This document shows positions 26,116-35,298 of a stretch of 64,000 bases of DNA, in pieces. Every line of letters starts with the position of its first letter. Positions within the stretch are counted from its first letter, which is position 1. Under the pieces are notes generated by a model. That model did no database searches and was not told where the DNA came from. It worked only from the letters and a program-made list of their open reading frames with translations. Position numbers and translations under genes: made by a program. The stretch is from Aliishimia ponticola (GTDB taxonomy: Bacteria; Pseudomonadota; Alphaproteobacteria; Rhodobacterales; Rhodobacteraceae): assembly GCF_004803475.1 (NCBI RefSeq), contig NZ_SRKY01000001.1, positions 1,054,001-1,118,000 of the forward strand, in the 5' to 3' direction.

Positions 26116-27462
26116 TTAAAGTGCCGGGCCCAGATCGATTTCGGACCCGTCGGTAAAGCGTGACAAGCGGAACCGCGTCAAATCGTGACCCGGTGCCTGC
26201 CCTCGAACAAGGCTGGCCATGACCCGCCCCATCCCGGGCCCGATGCCGAACCCATGCCCCGATAGCCCCGTGCCGATGAACAGCCCCGATATCTGCGGGG
26301 CCTCATCCACGACCGGGACCACATCGGGCATCGTGTCGATCAAACCGGCCCATGCCTGTTCGATCTGGATCGGGCCGAGTTCTGGAAACAGCGTGCCAAA
26401 GCCCTGCGCAACGCGGCGCAACGCCTTCATATTGGGCGCGGGATTGAGAACGCGCAACCTCTCGAACGGGCTGACCTCATCCGCGGCCCATTTGCGCGGG
26501 GTGAACCAGTGATCGGGATAGTGCTGCGGCGCAGAGGGCAGCAGAGTCGTGTTCATACCATCGGCGCGCATTTGCTTGATGTATTTGCGAAAGGCCCGAA
26601 ACGCATCGGGCCCAACGAAAAGCTCGTGAAAGCCGCCCGGCGCAAGCGTGTATCCACCATCGGATCGCCGCCGCCAAGCGACCGTATTATCGGCAGAGGC
26701 AGAGACCCCGATATCCGGCAAAGCCTGCGTCCGGCAGACCGACGCGCGAACGGAAAGTTGAGGAATATCAACCCCATGGGCACGCAGGAACAGCGCGCTC
26801 CACGCGCCGCCCGCGACAACGACCCGGCTGCATGCGATGCGGCCCTGTTCGGTCACAACGCCGGACACCGCCCCGCCGGTCGTCTCCAAGACGCGCACGG
26901 CGCAGTTTTCGACCAGCACTGCCCCATCGCGCGCTGCAATGCCTGCAATTGCCGGCACGGCGAGAAACGGTTCGGCCTTCATATCTGCGGCTGTGTGGAT
27001 CGCACCGACATAGCTGCGCGACATTTGCGGCGCGCGCGCGGCGGTTTCCTCGCGCGAAAGCATCTGCCCCGACGCGCCCAGCGGGGCCGCCTTGCGCAGC
27101 CACTCGGCATAGCGGTCCGCCTCTGCCTGCGTTTCGGCCAGATAGGTGACGCCCACCTGCCGCAATCCGAAATCCTGATTGGTTTCCCGCTCCAACTCGC
27201 GCCAGATCGCGGCGGATTCGATCATGATCGGCAATTCGTCCAGATCGCGGCCCTGCTGGCGAATCCAGCCCCAATTGCGACTGGACTGTTCACCCGCGAT
27301 GCGGCCTTTCTCGCACAGAACGACCTTTTGGCCCGCGCGGGCCAGATGCAGCGCCGTCGAAACACCCATGACACCGCCACCGATCACCACGACATCCGCG
27401 GCCTCCGGCAACGGTCCGGGATAGGTGACGGGCGTCGACTCAGAAATGGGAAAAGGCTTCAT
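26116..27462 (-). CDS. FAD-dependent oxidoreductase (DadA/glycine oxidase-like)
   Basis: 448 aa. The FAD-binding Rossmann motif VVVIGGGVMGVSTALHLARAG lies near residue 25, followed by GRIAGEQSSRNWGWIRQQGRDLDELP, a pattern seen in D-amino-acid dehydrogenase and sarcosine/glycine oxidase relatives, and a C-terminal substrate domain ending GTGLSGHGFGIGPGMGR. Oxidises an amine or amino acid; the exact substrate is not shown. ATG 27462 is preferred to an upstream start because homologues begin close to the Rossmann motif. Confidence 0.85.
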   Translation of the reverse strand: MKPFPISESTPVTYPGPLPEAADVVVIGGGVMGVSTALHLARAGQKVVLCEKGRIAGEQSSRNWGWIRQQGRDLDELPIMIESAAIWRELERETNQDFGLRQVGVTYLAETQAEADRYAEWLRKAAPLGASGQMLSREETAARAPQMSRSYVGAIHTAADMKAEPFLAVPAIAGIAARDGAVLVENCAVRVLETTGGAVSGVVTEQGRIACSRVVVAGGAWSALFLRAHGVDIPQLSVRASVCRTQALPDIGVSASADNTVAWRRRSDGGYTLAPGGFHELFVGPDAFRAFRKYIKQMRADGMNTTLLPSAPQHYPDHWFTPRKWAADEVSPFERLRVLNPAPNMKALRRVAQGFGTLFPELGPIQIEQAWAGLIDTMPDVVPVVDEAPQISGLFIGTGLSGHGFGIGPGMGRVMASLVRGQAPGHDLTRFRLSRFTDGSEIDLGPAL

Positions 27463-27549
27463 AAGGCGGCACCTTACGCCGCGCTTTGCGATGCGCAAGA
27501 CGAGGCCCGCCGCACGCCGAACAAATCGCCCGGCGGCTGCGGCAATCGC

Positions 27550-28671
27550 CTATTCCGCTTGCGCTTCGGCCCGGCTTTTGCCCGACACATCCATGGCAAG
27601 CGTGGCTTCCATGAACCCGTCCAGATCGCCGTCAAGCACCCCTTGGCTGTCCGAGGTTTCATAGTTGGTGCGCAAATCTTTCACCAACTGATAAGGCTGC
27701 AGGAAATAGCTGCGGATCTGCGCGCCCCAGCCCGCATCGCCCTTGGCTTCGTGCAGCGCGTTGACCTCGGCATTGCGGCGGTCGAGCTCAAGCTGATAAA
27801 GCCGCGATTTCAGCGCTTTCATGGCGATGTCACGGTTCTGGTGCTGCGACTTTTCCGAACTGGTCACGACAATGCCCGTCGGGTGGTGCGTGATCCGAAC
27901 GGCGGAATCGGTGGTATTCACGTGCTGACCGCCCGCGCCCGAACTGCGATAGGTGTCGATACGGATATCGGCCGGGTTGACCTCGATCTCGATATTGTCG
28001 TCGATCACCGGATAAGCGCCCACAGCGGCAAAAGAGGTCTCGCGCGTGCCTTTGCCAAAGGGCGAAATCCGCACCAAGCGGTGCGTGCCGGATTCCGATT
28101 TCAACCAACCATAGGCATTCTTGCCCTTGATCTGATAGGTGGCCGATTTGATACCGGCCTCCGCGCCCGGGGTCTCTTCCTGCAGCTCGACCTCGAACCC
28201 GCGCTTTTCGGCCCAGCGCACATACATGCGCGCCAGCATCGACGCCCAATCGCAGGCCTCGGTCCCGCCTGCGCCGGACTTGATCTCAAGAAAGGCGTCG
28301 TTGCCGTCAGTTTCGCCATCCAGCAGCGCTTCCAGCTCCTTCTTGGCGGCGCGGGTGCGCAACGCTTCCAGCGCGCTTTCCGCTTCGGCCACGACTTCCG
28401 CGTCGTCTTCCATCTCGCCAAGTTCGATCAGCCCGGCATTGTCTTCCAATTCCTGTTTGATCGAATTGTAGGTGTCCATCGCATCGACCAGGTTCTGACG
28501 ATCCCGCATCAGCTTCTGCGCCGCTGCCGGGTCGTCCCACAGATTGGGATCTTCTACTCGGGCGTTGAATTCCTCAAGCCGATGCGCCGCCGTTTCCACA
28601 TCCATCCTCTGGCCGAGCAGAGCCAGGGATTTCTCGATCTCGGTCACGATGTTCTGCGTCTCTGCGCGCAT
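27550..28671 (-). CDS. prfB: Peptide chain release factor 2
   Basis: Recognises UGA and UAA stop codons and triggers peptide release. 373 aa. The codon-recognition motif SPF is in RISPFGKGT and the catalytic GGQ in GAGGQHVNTTDSAVR. The N-terminal coiled region runs continuously through the place where E. coli has its programmed +1 frameshift, so there is no UGA autoregulation here, as is usual in alphaproteobacteria. Lies downstream of mrcA on the same strand. Confidence 0.96.
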   Translation of the reverse strand: MRAETQNIVTEIEKSLALLGQRMDVETAAHRLEEFNARVEDPNLWDDPAAAQKLMRDRQNLVDAMDTYNSIKQELEDNAGLIELGEMEDDAEVVAEAESALEALRTRAAKKELEALLDGETDGNDAFLEIKSGAGGTEACDWASMLARMYVRWAEKRGFEVELQEETPGAEAGIKSATYQIKGKNAYGWLKSESGTHRLVRISPFGKGTRETSFAAVGAYPVIDDNIEIEVNPADIRIDTYRSSGAGGQHVNTTDSAVRITHHPTGIVVTSSEKSQHQNRDIAMKALKSRLYQLELDRRNAEVNALHEAKGDAGWGAQIRSYFLQPYQLVKDLRTNYETSDSQGVLDGDLDGFMEATLAMDVSGKSRAEAQAE

Positions 28672-28754
28672 GTGGATTGCCTCACATATACTTGGTCCGG
28701 GTGTGATAGATCACCGCCGCGCGCTTCACAAGCACACCCTGCGCAGTGGCCAGC

Positions 28755-28804
28755 GGGACGGTGGGCGGGGCGCATTTCCGCAAGGAAACAGCGCCGTCCC
28801 CGCC
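28755..28804. repeat. Dispersed stem-loop element, copy A
   Basis: Starts with an 18-base arm (28755-28772, GGGACGGTGGGCGGGGCG) identical to 45646-45663, then a variable hairpin TTTCC-GCAA-GGAAA (28775-28788), then GCGCCGTC (28791-28798), also shared with copy B. The arms can pair (GGGACGG with CCGTCCC, or GGCGGGG with CCCCGCC). It sits just past the mrcA stop in the mrcA-prfB gap, so it may end or stabilise mrcA mRNA. Confidence 0.6.
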
Positions 28805-28821
28805 CCCAGGGCAACGCCCGT

Positions 28822-31347
28822 TCAGTACAGACCGCCCGAGCTGATCGAACCGAAGCTGGCCTTGGGACCGACCACGGCTTTCTTGCCCGTGGATGTCGTC
28901 ACCTGGCGCGAGCGCGATCCGACCTCGTCAAACAGCCGAAGATCCGCGCCCATCGCAAAACCACCGTCGAAGGTGATCCCGAACAAAGGCTCTTCGCCCG
29001 AACGGAAACACTCGGACACGACATTGGCCCCCGAAGCATCATCGCTCAGACGCACGCCGGAATAGCGGTCGATCTTGATGAATTCGCACTCATCGGGCAC
29101 CGCAAAGGGACCACCGCCATATTTGGCGATGGCCTGCGACATGAAGCGCTGGAAGACCGGCGCGCACATGGCCCCGCCCCCTGCCCCACGGCCCATAGGG
29201 CGCGGCGTGTCATACCCGATATAGCAGCCAGCCACGATATTGCTGGAAAAGCCGACGAACCACGCGTCGCGCTCATCATTGGTGGTCCCGGTCTTGCCCG
29301 CAATCGGCACCGGCAGGTTGATCGCCTTGGACGCGGTGCCGCGATCGACCACGCCCTTCATCATGGAGGTCAGCTGATAGGCGGTGACCGGGTCCATCAC
29401 CCGTTCGCGGTTGGAAATGATGCGCGGCGCCTGCCCCGGCGGCAGGTCCGCCGCAGTGCAATCGGCGCAGACCCGTTCATCATGGCGATAAATCGTCCGC
29501 CCATAGCGATCCTGCACCCGGTCCACCAGCGTGGGCTGCACCCGCTCGCCGCCATTGGCGAACATCGCGTAAGCTGCAACCATTTGGTACAGCGTCGTTT
29601 CCTGCGATCCCAGCGCATTTGCCAGAACCGGGCTCATGAAATCATAGACCCCGAATTGCGTCGCATAGGAACCGACCAGATCCATCCCGATTTCCTGAGC
29701 AAGACGGACCGTCATCAGGTTCCGCGACATTTCGATCCCGGTGCGCAGGGGTGTCGGCCCGTAGAACTGGTTGGATGCGTTCTTGGGACGCCACAGCCCC
29801 TGCGGCGTGTTGATCTCGATCGGGGCGTCCACAACGATGGTGGCCGGGGAATACCCGCTATCCAGCGCCGCCGCATAGACAAAGGGTTTGAACGAAGAGC
29901 CCGGCTGCCGCTTCGCCTGCGTGGCGCGGTTGAACACTGAATGCTGGTAAGAGAACCCCCCCTGCATCGCGATCACCCGGCCTGTGTTCACGTCCATCGC
30001 CACGAACCCGCCCTGAACCTCAGGCACCTGCCGCAACGTCCAGCGGATGAACTCACCCGCGCCGTCCTCGCCAGAGGTCATCCGGCGCACATGCACCACA
30101 TCGCCCGGCGTGAAATTGTCGAAGAAGTTGCCCTTCATCCACGCGATGTCCTTGCGCGGGACCACATGCGGCTCTGCCTCGGTCTCTTCCACGCCTTCGA
30201 TGCCAAGGCGCAGCTGGTTTTCCTGCACCTCGCGCACCACCGCCACATGCCACGTCCCATCCAGATCGATGTCGCGCGCCACGGCGACACTGGCCAGGGC
30301 GTCGCGCCATGCGTCCGGGTCAGTCAGTGTGTCCGCCGGGATGGTCTTTCCGGTGCCCCGCCAGCGTTTCAGCCCACGGTCATATTGCTCAAGCTGACGC
30401 CGCAGCGCCGTGGCCGCCACCGGCTGCATTTCATTGTCGATCGTGGCGCGCACGGTCATGCCGCCGGAAAAGAATTCGCCCTCGCCAAAGTTCTGGCTGA
30501 GCTGGCGGCGGATTTCGTCGGTGAAATAGTCGCGCGGCGGCAGGACCGACTTGAAGCTCTCGTAATCGCCATTCTGCACGGAGCGGAGCGGCTCGTTCAC
30601 TTCGCCGGCATAGGTGTCCCGGTCGATATAGCCGTTCTCGTACATCTCCTTCAGCACAAAATTCCGCCGCTCGATGGCGTATTCCATGTCGCGTACCGGG
30701 TGCAGTTTCGCAGGCTGTTTCGGCAGCGACGCCAGATACGCCGCCTCGCGCGGCTTCAACTGGTCCAGCGTCTTGTTGAAATAGGTCTGCGCCGCCGCCG
30801 CCACGCCATAGGAGTTCGCGCCGAGGTAAATCTCGTTCAGATAGAGTTCGAGCACCTGATCCTTGCTGAGCGTGTCGGTGATGCGGGACGCGAGGATGAT
30901 CTCGCGAATCTTCCGCTCCGCTTGTCGCGAGCCATCCAGCAGGAAGTTCTTGGTCACCTGCTGCGTGATCGTTGACGCACCCCGGCAGCCAGAGCCGCGC
31001 GAGCGCGCGCAATCAACCGCCGCCGCCGCGATCCCGCGCAGATCATAGCCTTCGTGCTCATAGAAATTCTTGTCCTCGGCCGAGATGAACGCCTGCTTTA
31101 CAAGATCGGGGATCGTTTCGATGGGGGCAAAAAGGCGGCGCTCCTGCGCAAATTCATCGATGAGCCGCCCCTGCCCCGAATAGATGCGGCTGATCGTCGG
31201 CGGGGTATATTGCGCCAGGCTCTCATGGCTCGGCAGATCGCGGCCATACATGTAGAACACGGCCGAAATGCCAAGCGCGACCATCGCCAGACCGAGGGTC
31301 AGCGTCGTGAAAATCCCTCCGAAGAAAGACAGGATAAAACGAAACAT
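28822..31347 (-). CDS. mrcA: Penicillin-binding protein 1A (bifunctional)
   Basis: Class A PBP that polymerises and cross-links peptidoglycan in the periplasm. 841 aa. A short cytoplasmic tail and membrane anchor (FILSFFGGIFTTLTLGLAMVALG), a glycosyltransferase domain with the catalytic Glu in FISAEDKNFYEHEG and motif GASTITQQVTKN, an OB-like insert, and a transpeptidase domain with SSFK (active Ser), SRN and KTGTTND motifs. GAGAGG precedes ATG 31347. Directly follows the AmiC-type amidase gene, joining synthesis and cleavage of the cell wall in one cluster. Confidence 0.95.
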   Translation of the reverse strand: MFRFILSFFGGIFTTLTLGLAMVALGISAVFYMYGRDLPSHESLAQYTPPTISRIYSGQGRLIDEFAQERRLFAPIETIPDLVKQAFISAEDKNFYEHEGYDLRGIAAAAVDCARSRGSGCRGASTITQQVTKNFLLDGSRQAERKIREIILASRITDTLSKDQVLELYLNEIYLGANSYGVAAAAQTYFNKTLDQLKPREAAYLASLPKQPAKLHPVRDMEYAIERRNFVLKEMYENGYIDRDTYAGEVNEPLRSVQNGDYESFKSVLPPRDYFTDEIRRQLSQNFGEGEFFSGGMTVRATIDNEMQPVAATALRRQLEQYDRGLKRWRGTGKTIPADTLTDPDAWRDALASVAVARDIDLDGTWHVAVVREVQENQLRLGIEGVEETEAEPHVVPRKDIAWMKGNFFDNFTPGDVVHVRRMTSGEDGAGEFIRWTLRQVPEVQGGFVAMDVNTGRVIAMQGGFSYQHSVFNRATQAKRQPGSSFKPFVYAAALDSGYSPATIVVDAPIEINTPQGLWRPKNASNQFYGPTPLRTGIEMSRNLMTVRLAQEIGMDLVGSYATQFGVYDFMSPVLANALGSQETTLYQMVAAYAMFANGGERVQPTLVDRVQDRYGRTIYRHDERVCADCTAADLPPGQAPRIISNRERVMDPVTAYQLTSMMKGVVDRGTASKAINLPVPIAGKTGTTNDERDAWFVGFSSNIVAGCYIGYDTPRPMGRGAGGGAMCAPVFQRFMSQAIAKYGGGPFAVPDECEFIKIDRYSGVRLSDDASGANVVSECFRSGEEPLFGITFDGGFAMGADLRLFDEVGSRSRQVTTSTGKKAVVGPKASFGSISSGGLY

Positions 31348-31446
31348 AAAACGGGCCTCTCGGGCGAAACTGATTTCAACGGATATACGCCCGCACGCGG
31401 TCAGGGTCAAAGGCGCCGCGCAACAAAGCGCCGAGTTTCTGGGCCG

Positions 31447-32658
31447 CTAGTGACGCACCAATTCGGCCCGCGCGGCATCCGCATCGCGCCATTGCAGCAC
31501 CGCATCCGCCAGCGTCTGCGCCATCTGCGCGCGCCATGCCGGATCGGCAATGTTGCGGCGATCCCGCGCACTGGACAAAAAGCCGATCTCGACCAGAACG
31601 CTGGGGATATCGGCGGATTTGAGAACCGAAAACCCGGCCTTGCGCCACGGCTTGCCATTCAGCGGCGCGCCCGATTGCCCGATCCCCGCGATCACCTCTT
31701 CCGCCAGTGCGGCACTGCGCGGGTCTGTCTCTTGCCGGGCAAGATCCAAAAGCACGCTCGTCACCTCGTCATCCGCGCCGGTCAGGTCGAGACCGGCAAG
31801 AATATCGCTGCGGTTATGCCGTGCCGCAAGCTGGGCAGACGCCGCATCCGACGCCTTTTCCGACAGGGTATAGACAGTCGCCCCGTTTGCGCCGCCATCG
31901 CTGAGCGCATCCGCATGGATCGACATGAAAACGCTGGCCCCCGCCTGATGGGCAATCGCCGTGCGCTGTTCGAGGCTTACGAACACGTCGCGGTCACGGG
32001 TCATGACGACCTGAATGCCCTCGCGGCGCAGCGCAGCATTGACCCGCAGGGCCACATCCAGCGCCAACACCTTTTCCACCAGTCCGGACCGTTCCGCCCC
32101 CGGATCAATCCCCCCATGACCCGGGTCGATCACCACGGTGAAGCGGTCCGGCACGGTCGGCGCGACGAAAGGCGTCTGCGCCACCGGCCCCCAATCGACC
32201 CGCGCGGGCGCACCAGAGGCGGCGGCGAACTCCTCCACCGTGGCGGGGTGCAGCGCAAGGCTGAACCGGGCGGCACCGCTATCTTCGTCGATCTCCATCT
32301 GCACGTCACTTGGCAGCATCGGCGCGCTCAAATCCGCGACCAGCCGCGACCAGCCGGGACGAAAGACACCAAACCGCAGGCCAGAGACGCTGCCCTGTTC
32401 GGGCAGCAGCGTATCGGCGGACAGCGCGCTGAAATCGGCTTCGGAGAAATCGACCACCAGGCGCGGCGGGCCTTCCAGCGTGAAGACCCGGAACGGCACC
32501 CCTTGCGACAGGGCCAGTACCAGCTCCGTGCGCCCGAACCAGCCATCCGTCAGGGACGAGCCCGCCGGATCGACGCGTGCCAAACCGGTCAGGGCTTGCG
32601 CCGCTGCCGCGACCGACCAGACCGCCCAGAAGATCAGTGTGTAGATAAACCTGCTCAT
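31447..32658 (-). CDS. N-acetylmuramoyl-L-alanine amidase (AmiC type)
   Basis: 403 aa periplasmic amidase that removes peptide stems from peptidoglycan during cell separation. Signal peptide at the N terminus, an AMIN domain (GRTELVLALSQGVPFRVFTLEGPPRLVVDF split) that binds the wall at the septum, then an Amidase_3 domain: zinc ligands in VVIDPGHGGIDPG, Glu in GLVEKVLALDVA, His in SIHADA, catalytic Glu in VLVEIGFLSS. First of amidase-mrcA-prfB on the minus strand. Confidence 0.92.
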   Translation of the reverse strand: MSRFIYTLIFWAVWSVAAAAQALTGLARVDPAGSSLTDGWFGRTELVLALSQGVPFRVFTLEGPPRLVVDFSEADFSALSADTLLPEQGSVSGLRFGVFRPGWSRLVADLSAPMLPSDVQMEIDEDSGAARFSLALHPATVEEFAAASGAPARVDWGPVAQTPFVAPTVPDRFTVVIDPGHGGIDPGAERSGLVEKVLALDVALRVNAALRREGIQVVMTRDRDVFVSLEQRTAIAHQAGASVFMSIHADALSDGGANGATVYTLSEKASDAASAQLAARHNRSDILAGLDLTGADDEVTSVLLDLARQETDPRSAALAEEVIAGIGQSGAPLNGKPWRKAGFSVLKSADIPSVLVEIGFLSSARDRRNIADPAWRAQMAQTLADAVLQWRDADAARAELVRH

Positions 32659-32774
32659 CGCCTTGCCCCGGCTTGTTTACGCGCCAGCCTACACCATTCG
32701 CACGCGGCTTTGAATCCCCCCTGCACCTTCCAAGGACAGCAGGTGGCGGCGGCTCTGGACCCGGCCAGCGCGGA

Positions 32775-33920
32775 TCAGGTCATCTTGGCCATGAACTGCG
32801 CAAGGCGCGCCAGCCCGGTTTCGATATCCGCCGTGCTGCGCGCATAGGAAAACCGCAGGAACCGGCCGCCCCGCCCCGGATCGAAATCCAGCCCCGGCGT
32901 GACCGCGACCCCGGCCTCGTTCAAGATGCGCGCGGCAAAGGCCAGACTGTCATCGGTAAAGCGCGACACATCCGCATAGACATAGAACGCCCCGTCCGGC
33001 GGCGCGATCCTGTCGAACCCGCAAGCGGCGAGCCCGTCCAGCATCAGGTCACGGTTGCGGCGATACACCGTCAGGTTGGCCTGCAATTCCGCGTCGCACT
33101 CCAGCGCCGCCAGCGCCGCGACCTGCGCCGCGTGCGGAGCACAGATGAACATGTTCTGCGCAAGACGTTCCACCACCCGCACATGATCCGGCGGCACCAC
33201 CATCCAGCCGACACGCCACCCCGTCATCGAAAAATACTTGGAAAACGAATTGATCACATAGACATCGTCCGAAATCTCAAGCGCGCTTACCGCTTTCTTG
33301 TCATACTCGATCCCGTGGTAAATCTCGTCCGAGATGAACGCAGCCCCCTCGCGCGCGGCCCCCGCCATGATCGCGGCCAATGCGTCCTTGTCCAACATCG
33401 TGCCCGTGGGATTGGCCGGAGAGGCCATCATCAGCCCGGCCAGCCCGTGCCCCGCAAGATCGTCGCTGACAAGCTGATAGCCGTTTTCCTCGGCCGCTTC
33501 GATCACCACCGGCTCCAACCCGACGGCTTTGAGGATTTGCCGATAGGACGGGTAACCCGGTGCGCCGATCCCGACCTTGTCGCCATTGTCGAAGAGCGCG
33601 GTAAACGCCAGCAGGAACGCGCCCGACGATCCCGGCGTCACGATCACGCGCGCCGGGTCCAGATCGACCCCGTACCAATCGCCGTAAAGCGCGGCGATGC
33701 GCGCGCGCAGCTCCGGCAGGCCCAGCGCGACCGTGTACCCCAGCGGATCCTCCGCGACCGCGCCGCGCACGGCCTCCACCGCCCCCTTGGGCGCGCCGGT
33801 GCCGGGTTGGCCGACCTCCATATGGATAATCTGCTGTCCTGCCGCCTCCAGCGCGCGCGCCTGCTCCATCACATCCATCACAATAAAGGGATCGACACTG
33901 CCTCGGCTCGATTTCCGCAT
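32775..33920 (-). CDS. Pyridoxal phosphate aminotransferase, class I/II
   Basis: 381 aa fold-type I aminotransferase (aspartate-aminotransferase-like). PLP Lys in NSFSKYFSMTGWRVGW, substrate carboxylate Arg in FLRFSYARS, Asn/Asp ligands in SPANPTGTM and ISDEIYHGIEYD. Substrate not determined; an acetylornithine/aromatic or valine-pyruvate specificity are all possible. Its ATG lies 34 bases from that of the M48 protease on the other strand, so their promoters overlap. Confidence 0.88.
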   Translation of the reverse strand: MRKSSRGSVDPFIVMDVMEQARALEAAGQQIIHMEVGQPGTGAPKGAVEAVRGAVAEDPLGYTVALGLPELRARIAALYGDWYGVDLDPARVIVTPGSSGAFLLAFTALFDNGDKVGIGAPGYPSYRQILKAVGLEPVVIEAAEENGYQLVSDDLAGHGLAGLMMASPANPTGTMLDKDALAAIMAGAAREGAAFISDEIYHGIEYDKKAVSALEISDDVYVINSFSKYFSMTGWRVGWMVVPPDHVRVVERLAQNMFICAPHAAQVAALAALECDAELQANLTVYRRNRDLMLDGLAACGFDRIAPPDGAFYVYADVSRFTDDSLAFAARILNEAGVAVTPGLDFDPGRGGRFLRFSYARSTADIETGLARLAQFMAKMT

Positions 33921-33954
33921 TGAAAAGACCCTTTGCCTCGTTCAGGTTTCGCTT

Positions 33955-35298
33955 ATGGTCTTACACCTTGCCCGACGCGCGGCGTCAATCGCCGCCCTTG
34001 CGCTTCTCATGGTCACTCTGGCCCTGCCCGCGCACGCCGTCACGCTGCTGCGCGATGCCGATCTGGAATACGGGCTGAAGCAGATCGCGACGCCGGTCCT
34101 GCGGGCCGCCGGGCTGTCACCGACGCGGGTCAAGATCCTGATCGTCGATGACGGCACGCTCAATGCCTTCGTGGTCAGCCAAGACGCGATCTTCATCCAT
34201 TCGGGCCTGATCGGAAAGCTGACCTCTGCCCGGCAATTGCAATCGGTCATCGCCCATGAGGCCGCGCATATCGTCAATGGCCACCTGACGCGCCGCCTGA
34301 CCAATCTGCGGGCCGCGCGTACCGCAGCCGGGCTGGGCGTCGCGCTTGCCGCGGTGGCCGGGGCCGCATCCGGCAATGGCGGGGCCGCCGCCGGCATCGC
34401 GCTTGGGGCGCAGAATTCCGCTATGCGCAGCTTTTTCCGCCACACAAGGGCCGAGGAAAGCTCTGCCGACCAATCCGCCATCAGCTTTCTGCGCTCTGCC
34501 GGGATCGGCACGCAGGGCATGGTCGAGGTCATGCAGATCTTTCGCGGCCAAGAGGTGCTGGCCGAACACCGCCAAGACCCCTACGCCCGCACGCACCCGC
34601 TGTCCCGTGACCGTCTGCGCGCGATCAATGCCGCCGTCAGTCAGGACAAGGAATTGCCCGACGACAAGACCGCCGCCTATTTCTTTGCCCGCGTCAAAGG
34701 CAAGCTGACCGCATGGCAGCGCGCCCCGAAATGGACCCTGCGCCGCGCCAAGGAAAGCGGCTATGCAGATGTGCGCGCGATCCGCGAGGCCGTTGCCTAT
34801 CACCGCCAATCCCAGACCAAGAAAGCGCTGAAAGCGGTAGACAGCGCCCTTGCCCCCAGCCCCAACGATCCGTTCCTGCATGACCTAAAGGGCGAAATCC
34901 TGATGGATAGCCGGAATTTCTCGGCCTCTGCCGCGTCCTATGCCCGCGCCGTACAGCTTGCCCCGCGCGATGCGCTGGTGCTGTCGGGCTATGGGCGCGC
35001 GTTGCTGGCCTCTGGTCAGCCGAAAGCGGCACTTGGGTATCTTGAGCGTGCGCGCGGAATTGACTACCGCGACGGGCATATGCTGCGCGATCTGGCCACG
35101 ACCTATGCCAAGCTGGGCCAGACGGGCATGGCCGCACTGGTCACGGCCGAACGCTATGCGCTGCGCGGACGCCTCGACGATGCGGGCATCCACGCGCAGC
35201 GCGCCTCTGATCTTCTGCCGGTTGGTTCCGGCCCTTGGCAGCGCGCGCAAGATGTGTTGTCTGCCGCCAAACGCCACTCGAAAAAAAGGAAACGCTGA
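33955..35298 (+). CDS. M48-family periplasmic metalloprotease with TPR repeats (BepA-like)
   Basis: 447 aa. Signal peptide (ALALLMVTLALPAHA), an M48 zinc protease domain with HEAAH in SVIAHEAAHIVNGH and third ligand Glu in TRAEESSADQSAI, followed by TPR-type helices from about residue 280 to the end. Such proteins monitor outer-membrane protein assembly (LptD, BAM) in the periplasm. The stop overlaps the start of the DsbA-like gene (TGATG), linking proteolysis and disulfide formation. Confidence 0.9.
   Translation: MVLHLARRAASIAALALLMVTLALPAHAVTLLRDADLEYGLKQIATPVLRAAGLSPTRVKILIVDDGTLNAFVVSQDAIFIHSGLIGKLTSARQLQSVIAHEAAHIVNGHLTRRLTNLRAARTAAGLGVALAAVAGAASGNGGAAAGIALGAQNSAMRSFFRHTRAEESSADQSAISFLRSAGIGTQGMVEVMQIFRGQEVLAEHRQDPYARTHPLSRDRLRAINAAVSQDKELPDDKTAAYFFARVKGKLTAWQRAPKWTLRRAKESGYADVRAIREAVAYHRQSQTKKALKAVDSALAPSPNDPFLHDLKGEILMDSRNFSASAASYARAVQLAPRDALVLSGYGRALLASGQPKAALGYLERARGIDYRDGHMLRDLATTYAKLGQTGMAALVTAERYALRGRLDDAGIHAQRASDLLPVGSGPWQRAQDVLSAAKRHSKKRKR

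Noticed and set aside
27550-28671. Programmed frameshift in prfB
   Set aside because: The frame is continuous from the ATG through the region where other bacteria have the UGA shift site.
26509-29940. Plus-strand open frame of 1143 codons
   Set aside because: Runs opposite the FAD oxidoreductase, prfB and mrcA, all of which have intact catalytic motifs; composition is that of an antisense frame.
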